This document shows, piece by piece, positions 10,286 to 21,300 of a stretch of 64,000 nt of DNA. The notes under the pieces are model-generated. The model searched no databases. It saw only the letters and a program-made list of their open reading frames with translations, and was not told where the DNA came from. Source of the stretch: Lepisosteus oculatus (taxonomy: Eukaryota; Chordata; Actinopteri; Semionotiformes; Lepisosteidae); NCBI RefSeq assembly GCF_040954835.1, contig NC_090709.1, forward strand, positions 44,586,490 through 44,650,489, given 5' to 3'. Each line of letters opens with the position of its first letter. The stretch's first letter is position 1. A program made the position numbers and the translations under genes.

Positions 10286-11612
10286 ATTCCTCCCTTATGG
10301 TAGTGTATGCAGAGAAACCCATGTATATAAACCCATAGGGTAAAATGCAATGGACTTCCCGAGTTAAAACACAGCCGCGTACTAAGTTAGTATGGTACAT
10401 TCTGGAGATCATCTCCCGCTCCAAGTTCAATTGCAGCAAAAAACATGTGGAACAAAGTTGGAGCTCAGCTCAACTTGTGCTTAATCCGGTTCCAAGGGCT
10501 CGGCATTGTTGTACTAATTAGCCCGAACTGGAGAGGACTGTACATCAGAACACTTCAGATTAGTAGAATAATATGTAGGCCACATTAATATACAATTACT
10601 TTTCTGTTTCTCATTTATATTCAAACTAAATTTCCTGACAAATCAGTTAGTTTTTAATTTAAGAATTGCATTTAGTCTACAATTCACCTGATGAGGCTAC
10701 ATAGTTATTAATGAGATACCCAATTATAATTAGTCATGAAACAAATGAGAACAGCAGCTGTGCATTTGAAATTAAACACTACTGTATTATTGCAGAATTA
10801 ATTTTGTTTAACACTCCAGATGAATAATCAGACATCATTACAGCTAAATCGTTACAAAAGACACCGACTAATAATCAGTAAAGTTAAGTTTTATTTTTAA
10901 CAGAACTGAAAATTAAACTTATAAAAATACTTGAGCAAAAAAAACCAACACAACAATTGTTCCTCTGACCTTCTAAGCATTTTTTTTAAGGCAATACATT
11001 TCTTTAGCAGGGTGTGCCTTGTGCTTACTTTTCAGAACTTTGATTTTCTCTCTCTCTCCTGTGTCAGTTCAGATTAAGCTCTTTAATCAGTTCCAACATC
11101 TTCCTTTCAAAGTGGGGAAGTGCTTGCTGGCATGTTGTTTTGCCAAGTCGTGCCTATCCTTTATGACGGTATCTTCTGACACCTGCGCACAATCCAACAA
11201 CATTACAAGACCAGCACTATAAAAGGGGTCATAAAAACACAAGAAGCCACATTGAAAGAGCTTTCAGAATTGTAAAACAACGCTTTGCTTGTCTGTCATT
11301 TGGTTTGCATACCAGTCCATCAAGAGCTAGCACAACCCTGGCTGTTTCAACACAGTCATTGGATCACAGCCACAGGACAGAAAAGGGACTGTAAACCATC
11401 ATAAATCACTTAAGATGCTGAGTTTTTTCCTTTAACATACTTGGGTGCCACCTATTTCCTCCTCATCCCTGCTTTCCTCCAATAACCACAAATACGGAGA
11501 CCCATCACTAAAATATTTAACAAATCTATCCAGTTGACTCCTCGATTTTATAGAACACATTAAAGCCTCACGCTACATTTATATAAATAATAGCTTAAGT
11601 TCTGTTCTCTTC
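10286..11612. other. Spacer of old diverged repeat
   Basis: AT-rich with no gene seen. The part at about 11270-11430 resembles 14270-14440 (shared GGA-CACAGCCACAG and downstream words) and 41160-41290 (shared CAAGTCCATTAAGAGC-like words). It is one member of the old duplication network of this window. Confidence 0.4.
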
Positions 11613-12029
11613 ACTTCCAATGAATGGAGAAAATTTAAAAGAATAGTAGTCTGTCATTAAGTGAAGGGAGAATGTGTGATCCTAGCTGCAGAATAATTTT
11701 AGTTTCAGTGGTCTTTCTGATGTATGAGTTTGGAAAACCGTGCTCAGTACCATCGAGGTGTAAGAGGGTCAAGGATGAGCAGGAAACTTTGTTAATAAGG
11801 AGATGGACACCGCCCAACATGGGGCTTAAACCCACACCCCTGAGCTAAAGATACGCATTCTCTACTGACTGAGCTAGCCGGGCACCAGTGGTCGCAAAGA
11901 CGGTTTTCCAAACTCATACATCAGAAAGACCACCGAAACTAAAATTATTCTGCAGCTAGGATCACACATTCTCCCTTCCCTTAACGACAGACTACTGTTC
12001 TTTTCAAATTTTCTCCATTCATTGGAAGT
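11613..12029. repeat. Inverted repeat (128-bp arms) around a dead tRNA-Lys
   Basis: Arms 11613-11740 and 11901-12029 are reverse complements with about ten differences, both containing AATTATTCTGCAGCTAGGAT in one orientation. The 160-bp spacer holds the tRNA-Lys(CUU)-derived sequence at 11811-11883. The arms are long enough to form a cruciform or foldback. The layout suggests an inverted duplication centred on a tRNA copy, or a foldback element that captured it. Confidence 0.85.
11811..11883 (-). pseudogene. tRNA-Lys(CUU) pseudogene
   Basis: The minus strand matches the vertebrate tRNA-Lys(CUU) pattern: GCCCGGCTAGCTCAGTCAGT, a CTT anticodon in the loop, and a T arm GTGGGTTTAAGCCCCAT. The acceptor stem is kept. 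The anticodon stem has a mispair and a G-U pair, and the T loop lost its CpG. It is probably inactive. Confidence 0.75.
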
Positions 12030-12221
12030 TTCATTTCATACCTCTCTGCACCAATTCTGACTTCACACCTCTTGATTGGCCTCTCTTTCTGTCCCCTGCT
12101 CCCGCCTCTCACTCCTCCTCCCTCCCAACCTTTGTTCTCCCGCTACTTTACCTTTGCCTACTGCCCTGTCTCTCTCACGTTGTGGCCGAATCGTTGTGTT
12201 CTCTTTCTTCTTTTTTTTCAG

Positions 12222-12300
12222 CATGGAATAAACCTTTTACTTGTTCCTTTGCAGCCTACGCATGCTGGCGCAGCTACCCACCTGAACTAAGACAATTAAA
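12222..12300 (+). repeat. Copy of a dispersed motif (GGAATAAACCTTTTACTTG...)
   Basis: The motif TGGAATAAACCTTTNACTTGTTCCTTTG recurs at 15613-15645 (minus), 15673-15703 (plus) and, in part, 24888-24915 (minus). Here it is followed by GCAGCCTACGCATGCTGGCG. It is probably the end of an unnamed repeat family. I cannot assign it to a superfamily. Confidence 0.5.
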
Positions 12301-12694
12301 CTGTCTGGTGATATTGCTGCACGGGGCGCAAGATCACAATAGAACACGTTATTGTAAAAAATGTTAACATTCGTGAATGAGTTTTTTTTTTAATTATACC
12401 AAATGTCCGTTAAATAATGAATGATGTTTTTCAGACCATAAACACTATTATATGAAAAAAAACATTTACTATATATCCATTTAACTTGTTTTTTTTAAAA
12501 AAACATTACAATACGGTAGATGAAAATTGTTGTTCAGCGCTCTTGTATTAAATATACTCTACCAGCCTTTTAACTCATGTGTCAGAAATAAAGTGTATAA
12601 AATTCGCTAAATCAAACAAAACACAAACGCTACGAAAAAGAAAAAAAAATGTGTTTATCCTGCAATTTTATCTCGTTGAAACGTTTTTTTTTCT
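12300..12694. other. AT-rich spacer
   Basis: Rich in A and T runs. No gene, tRNA or clear repeat was recognised. Confidence 0.4.
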
Positions 12695-12735
12695 CTGTGG
12701 CACTAACGGGCTAACGGTTAGGATTCCTGGTTTCC
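12695..12735 (+). pseudogene. tRNA-Glu 5'-half fragment
   Basis: GGGCTAACGGTTAGGATTCCTGG matches the D arm and start of the anticodon arm of tRNA-Glu. The 3' half is absent. Dead fragment. Confidence 0.5.
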
Positions 12736-13197
12736 TGATTACATAGAAATGTGTCTCTCTTCCCTTACGATGTCCAAATGATCAGTTCAGTGTAGAAAAG
12801 AGCAGCGTAAAACCCCGTCAGGCGTGCAAAACGTAAAAATGAAAGAGATCGCTTTGTTTCTGCCCGCTTTCTCACTGAAGCCCTTTGGTGTGTTAATAGA
12901 AGGTTATAACCGCTACACCGTGCGATGTGGGGAGGGGTGATTTACAAGCAGAGTTGACCTTTGAGAAAGGACTCGTCTCGGGAATATATTTCCACATTTT
13001 GAAGAGAATTTCTCCATTTCTGTAGCCTGATTTCCACTATTGCTAGAGAGCTGTAAAATCTGGAATAACTTATCCAGCTCTGGGAACAGTGTGTAGATGA
13101 CAGGTTTGTGACTTTCTCATGAGCACGGTATATGAATCCATCAGATTAAAGACACTGTGAGCATTTGAATAAAATTTAGGATAGTCTGTCCCAGCTC

Positions 13198-13269
13198 GCC
13201 GCGATGGTATAGTGGTCAGTACTTTGTGCTGTGACCGCACTACCCGCGCTTTGAATCCGGGTGACAGCA
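13198..13269 (+). pseudogene. tRNA-His(GUG) pseudogene
   Basis: It has the length (72 nt) and layout of tRNA-His, with GTATAGTGGTCAGTACTTTG in the D arm and GTG in the loop. It differs from the intact copy at 59285-59356. The acceptor stem GCCGCGA/TGACAGC has two mispairs, and the T loop lost its CpG. Probably inactive. Confidence 0.8.
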
Positions 13270-13514
13270 GCCCAAGACAAGAGAGTTTCCTTCGTCTATG
13301 TTATTTCAGTGAAGGGGGGGCATGCGTGTACAGCGAGCGATCATCGAGTTGATGTGTTGCCCCATATAAGCAATGTGAACCAACACTGCTTTACAAAGGA
13401 GCACCGTCTGATCTTATAGTTGATAATCTGGAGACCAGACCGACCTCTTCTCTGACGAGAAGAAAAGGTCAGGAGCCGCAGTATTTAATGTAAATAAGAG
13501 ATTTCATTTTTTTC

Positions 13515-13573
13515 TGTGGCGCAGCTAGTGCCAAACACTTAATCTCGGGGTTGTGAATTCGAGCTCCACGCTG
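13515..13573 (+). pseudogene. tRNA-Lys(CUU)-derived remnant
   Basis: The 3' two thirds (CACTTAATCTCGGGGTTGTG followed by TTCGAGCTCCACG) align with the anticodon and T arms of tRNA-Lys(CUU). The 5' part is strongly diverged. The flanks resemble no other Lys locus here. Confidence 0.5.
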
Positions 13574-13879
13574 GTAAGAAATCATATAGGTTATGATAAA
13601 TTTACTTTTTTAAATAAAAAGTAATATTATAAAACTTTCTCGATACCAGTTTGCAGGTGACATGTTCTTTATAAAAATAATCTTTAGTATGGGATCAATA
13701 ACCGCGCCGGAACAAATATCGGAAAGAATCGCCTGTCACTAAGGTATTTAAGTAAAGTAGAGATATAATCAGAAAACCTACATTTTAGTTGTTAGTTACT
13801 TTGTATGTGCTTTAGCGTTTTCTTTTATATACCGAAAAAAAGGTTCAAGGCGTTCTAGTCGCTGTACTCCTCGTAGATA

Positions 13880-14225
13880 ATCTCAACGAAATCACAATAC
13901 AGTACAGGACACGCAGTGAGGAGCACACGCAACGAGTAGTCTTGAACATGCCAAGCGTAAAGGCACACTGCACATCTGCGAAACATCACCTCCTAGTTTA
14001 GTTACAGTGAGATTATAGACTGGAAGCTAGGAAGTCTCAGATCACTTATTTATTAAATGTTCAAGCAAACCCAAATACCTTTGCAAGAGACAATTCAGAA
14101 TCCCAGTCAAATCCAGTATGATTGCTGGATCCCTCGAATTCGACAATATCACAGATCTGCAGTCCACGTTGTGCAAGACATACCGCACAGAGCATTTCTA
14201 AGACAGGAAATACATTTTAGAAGAT
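13880..14225. repeat. Inverted partner of 20955-21300
   Basis: About 340 bp that recurs reverse-complemented at 20955-21300 with high identity (for example AATTCGAGGGATCCAGCAAT on the other strand). A third, more diverged copy lies at 18570-18800 in this orientation. The pair spans 7 kb that contains the L2 LINE, tRNA-Ile and several repeats. Confidence 0.85.
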
Positions 14226-14439
14226 TGTAGGTTTGACTCCTCCCTGGCTTGTTAAGCTTTTAAACTACACTTCTCAGCGTACACAACCCTTCTATCGACT
14301 GGATGAGTCTCCCGTTACGTCTCCAATTCTTTCTGCACATTCTGCTTGTTTCACCACCGTTACTGTTGGACCACAGCCACAGAATGGAGGAGAGATACGG
14401 TTCCGATAAACTGTCTTAAATAATCATGTTGAAAAAGGT

Positions 14440-15600
14440 GACAACGTTTTTTTTTCTTTAACATAACCTTACATTTGCCTGTTCAGTTCAAGTTATTTTC
14501 TGTACCTGCAAATTCCCCAATTTTTCTGCTGTCTCCTGAGAAAGACATGTGTCAAATCACAATCTATTCAGTTAACACCCAGATGTAACAGAACACATTT
14601 AAGACTTATGCCGCCTTTAAATATGTATTTCCTTCATTTCAGTTTTCTTACCTCCCCAAGATACCTGAAAGTTCACTATCCCATATTAAGGACTGTACAT
14701 GCATTACCGGTAATACAGCTACTAATAAAGATATACATTAATCTAAATTATTAATAAATTACACTTTTATTAATAAAGACATGTATTCATCAAATTCATT
14801 GTGAATAGTTGTGGTGTCTAGAAAACAATTTTAGCTACAGTAAATATTTCAAGCGAGTGGTGCGTATGTTCGTTACCTTGTGACTATATTATTTCCACTA
14901 CATTCAGAACAGTTCAAATGCGATCGACTGTTCCTCTACTGAGCTACATAAACCCTGTGAAGAGGTGGTTTAAGTTAGTCTCCTACATCGGTTACATCTA
15001 ATGGGCAGCATATGTTATTTTAGGTTTGTTGCAATTGAGAACAGGTTTAGTATGGAGCTGCTGACAAATTTCAGCAGCCACGTTCGTTGCAATGACCCGT
15101 TGTAGTGTCATTGCCAATCAGCTGCAAGAAAAAAAAACATCATTTGTGCCTTTATTTAAAAAAAAAGAAAAACAGAGTAGTAGTTTATGTGGTAATTTCA
15201 GGTACAATGTAAGAACTTAAGTTAACTAGTCCCACAGTAATGCGTGGGGTCCTATCAATAGAAAAAAAATACTTGTAACCCAAAAACACAACCACCACGA
15301 TGCGAGAAGCCTTCCGGGAACCTAGGTAAATCACTGTAGTAGTCTAACGACTACAGAAAATAAAATAAAAAAAATACTTAAAGGAACAACTTCAAAACAA
15401 AAAGAACATTAAAAACAAATCTGGGAAACAACAAAAACAGAATCTAATGCGAGAGCTTTTTCAAGTCTTTGGTACCCCATCATGCTCCCTTAGTCCCAGT
15501 AGACCTCTCATCTAAGAAGATATCTCTCATCTATCTGTGTAGAGATCAGCTGGGGGTCCACAGCTGATGGGAATTTAAGTAGTGACCTGCGTCAGCTGCA
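14440..15600. other. Spacer with old paralogy
   Basis: No gene was recognised. About 15030-15090 resembles 41310-41370 (shared GCA-TTGAGAACAG-TTTA-TATGGAGCTGC), another member of the duplication network. Confidence 0.4.
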
Positions 15601-15705
15601 AAGGAAAAAGTATAGGTTTATTCCATGCTGAAAGGAGAAGGAAACACAACATGGAACCTTCTTCGGGTGTGACGTGGAATAAACCTTTACCTGTTCCTTT
15701 GATGT
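15600..15705. repeat. Foldback of the TTTATTCCA motif
   Basis: Two opposed copies of the dispersed motif (15613-15645 and 15673-15703) form an imperfect hairpin with a short loop. It abuts the 3' end of the L2 LINE. It may be the remains of a foldback or short-inverted-repeat element. Confidence 0.65.
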
Positions 15706-15708
15706 TAA

Positions 15709-18108
15709 TTTATAATAATAATAATAATAATAATAAACTTTATTTTATATAGCGCCTTTAAAGGTGGCTTCTCAAAGCGCTTTACAGGATGACAATAACA
15801 ATAAATAAGAAGACTACAACAATAAATAAGAAAATTTCACAAGACAGGACACAATTATAATTACAACAATACAACAATAACAATAGAGGAGACCGTGGAA
15901 GATGGTATTAAGAAGAGCAGAGGGGTGAAGAATGGAACCAGTTAAGTAAAGGCTTTTCTGAAAAGGAGGGTTTTGAGTCTGGATTTGAAGGAGTTTAGAG
16001 AAAGTGACTCTCTAATATCCTTGGGCAAGGAGTTCCAGAGCTTGGGGGCATAGCAGGAGAAGGCCCTGTCGCCCATACAATGTAGACGGGCTTGGGGGAC
16101 AGTAAGGAGGGCAGAATTTGAAGAGCGGAGGTTGCGAGGTGGGGAGTAGGGCGATAAAAGTTCAGACAGGTATTGAGGTGCCAAGCCATGTAAAGCCTTG
16201 TAGGTGAGCATGAGGATTTTAAAGTCTACGCGGAATTTGACCGGAAGCCAGTGCAAGGACTCCAGGATAGGAGTAATGTGAACACTTGCACTAGATCTGG
16301 TCAGGATTCTGGCTGCTGAATTTTGGACATACTGCAGCTTGTTCAGAGTAGATTTAGATACCCCAGGGAGCAGAGCATTGCAGTAGTCAATTCGAGAGAA
16401 TACAAATATGTTGATCAGCTTTTCAGCCACAGTTAATGATAGCATAGGGCGTAGTCTTGCGATATTTCTAAGGTGAAAAAAAGATGTTTTGACAGTATGC
16501 TGTACATGTGGGTCGAATGTTAAGCCAGAATCGAATATAACCCCAAGGTTTTTCAATTTTGATTGGAGCTCAAGTACAGAGCCATCTACAGACAGGGTTA
16601 CAGGACTGGCTTTACGAAGTTGATGGGGGGTACCAATAAGCATGACTTCAGTCTTGTCACAGTTAAGATGAAGGAAGTTTTGAGTCATCCAAATTTTTAT
16701 GTCAGAGATGCAATTAGATAGAATAGAGACAGCCACATCAGTGTCGGGTTTGGTATGGATGTATATTTGAGTATCGTCAGCGTAAAAATGAAAGCTGAGG
16801 CCATGTGATCTTAAAAGCTGACCAAGTGGGAACATGTAAATGCTGAAGAGCAAGGGGCCCAGTATTGAGCCCTGAGGGACACCAGACTTGACAAGACCAA
16901 TTTCAGACCTGTACCCATTGAGAGAGACAAAGTGACAGTGATCAGTGAGGTAAGACTTAAACCATTTGAGGGCAGTGTCAGAGACTCCAAACACAGTCTC
17001 GAGACGAGAAAGCAAGATGTTATGGTCAACAGTGTCAAAGGCAGCACTGAGATCAAGAAGTATGAGTATGGAAAGAGAACCAGAATCAGAAGCTATTAGG
17101 AGATCGTTGGTGACTTTGACTAGGGCGGTTTCTGTGCTGTGAAGTTGACGGAAGCCAGATTGTAGGGGTTCGAAAAGGTTGTTTGTCATGAGGTGGTTAT
17201 GTAACTGAAGTGTGACAGCACGTTCTAGAATTTTAGAGAGAAAGGGTAAGTTGGAGATGGGGCGAAAGTTGTTAAGATTGTCGAGAGCCATGTTAGGCTT
17301 CTTTGGCACTGGGGTAATAGCAGCAGTTTTGAGGACCGTTGGTACAATGCCGGTGCTCAAGGATTCATGTATTATATTGAGGACAATGGGACAGAGAGAA
17401 GAGAAACAGGACTGGAATAAAGTGGTGGGAATGGGATCTAAAATAGATGTGGTGGGTTTCATGCGCGTAACTAGTTTGTTTAGGGATGCTGAGCCAAGAA
17501 GAGAGAAGCTGGAGAGACGGGAACCAGAGAAGTTGGATGAGGAGGGAGGAGGTGTGGAAATTATATCCGTAGTGGAGAGAATGTGATGCCGGATGTTGTC
17601 AATCTTAGAACTAAAGAAATCTAAGAATGTGTTGCAAAGTTGTGATGAGGCAAGTAATGTGGTGGGGCAGTTTGGCTTGAGCAGTCTGTTGATGGTGGAG
17701 AAAAGATGTCTGGGATTGTTTTGGTGATTTTCAATGATGTGAGAGAAGTAGGTGGATCTAGCAGACTCTATAGTAACCTTATAATCAGATAAGTAATCTC
17801 TCCAGGCCTGATAATGTACATTTAGGCCGGAAAGACGCCACCTACGCTCAAGTTTGCGAGAGGCTGCCTTCATGAAACGCAGATGGTCATTGTACCAGGG
17901 GGCAGGGCGAGAGAAGGAGATGGTTCGAGTTTTTAAAGGAGCAAAGATGTCGAGGGTAGATAAAAGAGCATTGTCAAGTAACTGTATTTTGTCCTCTAGA
18001 GGGTCGGAGGAAGAGAAACAGGATAAACAGAAACAGGATAAGGAGGACAGAACAGAATTTAGACCAGATTTCCAGCAAATACCTAACAGGCTACAATCCC
18101 GTTAGATA
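15709..18108 (-). mobile_element. L2-clade LINE, 5'-truncated, RT intact over 643 codons
   Basis: The open frame 15942-17873 (minus) encodes reverse transcriptase. Visible blocks are NNFRPISNLPFLSKILERAV, LLDLSAAFDTVDH, SGVPQGSILGPLLF, FYADDTQIY (catalytic YADD) and an L2-type C-terminus ending in LLFRKAFT. In-frame sequence continues upstream to about 18000 (KTRTISFSRPAPWYND). The apurinic endonuclease domain is missing, so the copy is 5'-truncated, as usual for LINEs. The 3' UTR has the L2-like AACTTTATTTTATATAGCGC and ends in an (ATA/ATT)n tract at 15711-15736. The long uninterrupted frame indicates a young copy. Confidence 0.9.
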
Positions 18109-18183
18109 AAGTGTTAAGGACGACCTATAAGTAGCAGTATCTAAAGTGGACAGTTGCTTTCAGTAGCTAAAGACAGGACACGC

Positions 18184-18277
18184 TGCTCCAGGTGAGGCTC
18201 GAACTCACAACCTCGGCATGACTCCGCTGTGCACTGCTGTATAAGTACCGCGCACTGACCAATTGCGCCACTGGAGC
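18184..18277 (-). tRNA. tRNA-Ile(UAU) with intron
   Basis: The minus strand reads GCTCCAGTGGCGCAATTGGT, then an anticodon arm GGTACTTATA with TAT. An intron of about 20 nt follows, then CCGAGGTTGTGAGTTCGAGC and CTCACCTGGAGC plus discriminator A. Acceptor, D, T and anticodon stems all pair. The intron is a hallmark of vertebrate tRNA-Ile(UAU). No run of four Ts was seen directly downstream (only TTT), so termination may be weak or further away. Two decayed relatives lie at 39342-39435 and 41970-42062. Confidence 0.93.
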
Positions 18278-18569
18278 CGCGGAGACTGCTTTCCCTTCAC
18301 ACACTGACGTTGCACAAACACAGGGTGAAAACGATTTCGGCACGTTTTCCGTCTCTCCGTGGGAGAAAGGGACAGCAAAAGAGCGAGGAAACTACAAGGG
18401 AAGAAAATGAAAAAATAGTGCTCACTGCAAAAGAGGGAGGAGAGAGATGGTCAGACACGTAAATCAGCCCGGCGGATTTACACTACAAATTTGTCATTTG
18501 TAGTGACATTTATGAGTCTTCATGTGTCTGAAACTGTCCAGTTTGTATTTTCGTTTCAAAAATCCAGTA

Positions 18570-18800
18570 AACTTGAATAAGACAAGAAGGCACACACTGC
18601 ACATCTGCGGAACATCACGTCCGATGTTTACAGTGACATCAGAGATTGAAAGCGAAGTCGTTTTTTATTAAAAGTTCAAGGAAACCTGAATATGTTTGCT
18701 AGACGTATTTCAGAATCACAGTGAAATGTAGTACGATTGCTGCACAGATCTGCAGTCTGCAATTAGAATACGGTTTGTGCGTTTTCTAAAACTGCAGAGA
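18570..18800. repeat. Third, diverged copy of the 13.9/21.0-kb repeat
   Basis: Shares AGGCACAC-CTGCACATCTGCG-AACATCAC, AAGTTCAAG-AAACC and ACAGATCTGCAGTC with 13980-14200. It is more diverged than the other two and in the same orientation as 13880-14225. Confidence 0.65.
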
Positions 18801-19049
18801 TACGTTTCGGAATGCGTCTTCCTGTAAAAATTAAATATCTATTTTATTTGACGGGCGCTATAAGCAGAGTCTGAAGCCAGCTCCACAGAAGAACTATATT
18901 CAGTGGTCCAAAAAAGTGAGTATTTCACTAAGTGAACAATTACTGTACATCATAATCATATTTGTTTTACTTCTCCTGCCATTGCAATTTGCGCACAGAT
19001 TTTTTTTTTCAACATGTATTAGCCTTGATGGGAAAAAAACTAAACTGTG

Positions 19050-19120
19050 TGCGAGGTGGCCAAGTGGTAAGGCATCGGTTTCATAAACCGAAGAGCGCGG
19101 GTTCAAGCCTTCTCCGTGAC
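19050..19120 (+). pseudogene. tRNA-Thr(CGU)-derived pseudogene, now reading CAU
   Basis: GGTGGCCAAGTGGTAAGGCA, TCGGTTTCATAAACCGAAGA and a T arm GCGGGTTCAAGCC match vertebrate tRNA-Thr(CGU). The anticodon is CAT rather than CGT, a CpG-type change. The acceptor stem has about three mispairs and the T stem is weak, so it is probably dead. Confidence 0.75.
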
Positions 19121-19250
19121 TGGTTTGCGAACCACGATATACCTTTATCTAAATCGTCAATTGTCTTGCAATGTAGAAATCTCTGTAATAATAAGAAAAG
19201 AAAAGTAGTTAATAATCCTTTAACAAAGCAACGGGCATCCTCCACTGCTT

Positions 19251-19292
19251 GTCAGGATGGCTGAGTGGTCTTAGGTGCCAGCGTCAAGATCT
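19251..19292 (+). pseudogene. tRNA-Leu(CAA) 5' fragment
   Basis: GTCAGGATGGCTGAGTGGTC, with CAAG in the anticodon position, matches the first half of tRNA-Leu(CAA) seen intact at 34089-34199. The sequence leaves the tRNA after the anticodon. Truncated remnant. Confidence 0.65.
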
Positions 19293-19333
19293 CAATCGTG
19301 TGTAGTGACAGTTGTTATTCACAACCCGGATTT

Positions 19334-19690
19334 CTATGGAAGCCCGTTTCCGCCAGTAAGTAAAAAAAAAAACCGCTATGGTATCTCAGAATTCCGACTT
19401 AGCAACTCAGAATTGCGATTTAGTAACTCAGAATTCCGACTTTATATCTCACATTTGCGACTTCGAAATAGCCCATATTTCAATGTCTGTCCTTTTGTTA
19501 TTGTAATGGCTTCGGGTTCTAGGGCTTGTGCCCTCGCAGCTCCCACCCTAGTTCGTGCCTCACTGCATTGGCTCGAACCCAGGACTTGCCAGCTGAGCTA
19601 AAGAAGACCTTTTTTTAAGTAAAAAGGACATACAATGAGATACCATAGCGCGTTTTTTTTTTACTCCCTGGCGGAAACGGGCTTCCATAG
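19334..19690. mobile_element. MITE-like DNA element with about 54-bp terminal inverted repeats
   Basis: Both ends read CTATGGAAGCCCGTTTCCGC inward and continue as inverted repeats for about 54 bp with few mismatches, including an A-rich stretch. ATTT flanks both sides (19330-19333 and 19691-19694), a likely 4-bp target duplication. There is no coding capacity. The interior holds a minus-strand tRNA-like stretch, TTTAGCTCAGCTGGCAAGTC followed by CTGGGTTCGAGCC (box A- and box B-like). Related interior sequence lies inverted at 26338-26530. Confidence 0.85.
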
Positions 19691-19740
19691 ATTTCCCTTC
19701 ATGGTCATTAAGATGTGTAATTTGAATGTTGCTTATATAG

Positions 19741-19976
19741 TGTAACGCTTACGGCCGACAAGCAGTGTGTGTAAGAGCCGGCGTACCAGAGCGGGTGACG
19801 TCACCGCCCTTCCCTGTGATAGCAGGACCACAGCTACTGGGCTGTGGAGAGATCTCTCTTTAGCTCACGGGGCTAGGTCGCTGCAGAGAGACGCGGAAGT
19901 CCCGGGTTCGAGCCACCTATACTTTGGGCCGACCAGATGCGGCAAGGGCGCCCGCCTGAGCCCCCGTTGCGTTACA
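19741..19976. mobile_element. Short element with TGTAACGC ends and tRNA-like boxes
   Basis: It is bounded by TGTAACGC at 19741 and GCGTTACA at 19976. The interior contains CTTTAGCTCACGGGGCTAGG and, 24 bases later, TCCCGGGTTCGAGCC, resembling polymerase III A and B boxes. It lacks an ORF. It may be a tRNA-derived SINE captured in a short DNA element, or a MITE with such an insert. Sequence to about 20080 shows nothing else. Confidence 0.6.
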
Positions 19977-20079
19977 ATAAGAACAGTTTCTTCAAAAGTT
20001 CTGTCAATTAACAGTGGAGAGCTAGCCGATGTACGTTTTCATGAAAACTCTCTTTAAGGCGATTACAAGTATCTTGAGC

Positions 20080-20180
20080 AAATCTGCGTCGTATTTTTTT
20101 TAAAAAAAGTTTAGCTCAAGATGCAACAGGAGTATAAATGAATTCTCCCGCCCTACATTCCAAGATATGGAATCTTATTT
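20080..20180 (+). repeat. Copy 1 of a three-copy dispersed segment
   Basis: Contains GCAACAGGAGTATAAATGAA followed by TTCTCCCGCC, as do 29035-29130 and 48780-48880. From 20180 to 20950 I see no gene. Confidence 0.6.
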
Positions 20181-20954
20181 TTCTTGAAGTGTCTGATGTT
20201 GGGCGTTATTGGAAATTGCCCGGTGATATCGACTCAGGTACTCAGTTGTTACGTGCTGTAATTCGATACATGCAAAGCATTTATATTCCCTCAAATTATT
20301 AATAAGGCCAATAATGTATTAAACATTACATGCCACTTTTTCTCTAGATGATGTTCACGATGGAACAGTGAGAAAGTCGTGCCTAGATGTGCTTGAACCA
20401 GCACCTTACTATCGTTTTAGTCCCGACCTGACCGCACTGAGCAATGGTACGACAGAGACTCCAACGGGTCGGTTTTCTCCTTTTACAGTTTTTGGGAAAA
20501 AATAATCTGCACTTTTAAGCAAGTATTTTATTTCAAATTTTGCAAAGTGTAAGTTTTTCTTGGAAAACGTTGTTTCAGAAAGAAACTGAGTTGATGGGAA
20601 TTGCCCTGTCAGTAGAATATCGAGCTTTTCAGAACTCTACGTACAACGCCTTTGATGTCATTTTATTTCAACAGCAGACGCATCCGGAATGTTTTTTTTT
20701 ACTTTTGATTTGAACAACAAAATAGATTCAATATAAACAAGAGCACTTATAACATCAGTAGAATCGTCAAGGGTACATAAAATAATACAATTACACTTTC
20801 TGAAAACGATTAAACTAGGTAAATCAAGATAAAGTCCGCACAGCTTTAATGTTCTTACATTTCGAAAGAGTCTGTAATTACCCTTTTTCGTCTATTTTGA
20901 ACTATTCAAACTTAGGACTCGTACCAGACCATTTCACTCTACGTACAGTATATC

Positions 20955-21300
20955 TCTTTTCGTAACGAAAATGTATTTCCTGTCTTAGAAATGCTCTGGG
21001 CGGTGTGTCTTGCACAACGTGGACTGCAGATCTGTGATATTGTCGAATTCGAGGGATCCAGCAATCATACTGGATTTGACTGGGATTCTGAAATGTCTCT
21101 TTCAAAGGTATTTGGGTTTGCTTGAACATTTAATAGAAAAGTGATCTGAGACTTCCTAGGTTCCAGTCTATAATCTCACTGTAACTAAACTAGGATGTGA
21201 TGTTTCGCAGATGTGCAGTGTGCCTTTACGCTTGGCATGTTCAAGACTATTCGTTGCGTGAGCTCATCACTGCGTGTCCTGTACTGTATTGTGGGTTTTT
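20955..21300. repeat. Inverted partner of 13880-14225, flanking the 5-kb inverted element
   Basis: See 13880-14225. Its right edge touches the left end of the large inverted-repeat structure at 21304. The terminal part (AGTACAGGACACGCAGTGAG on the minus strand) is shared with repeats at 32045, 40480 and 43400. Confidence 0.85.
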
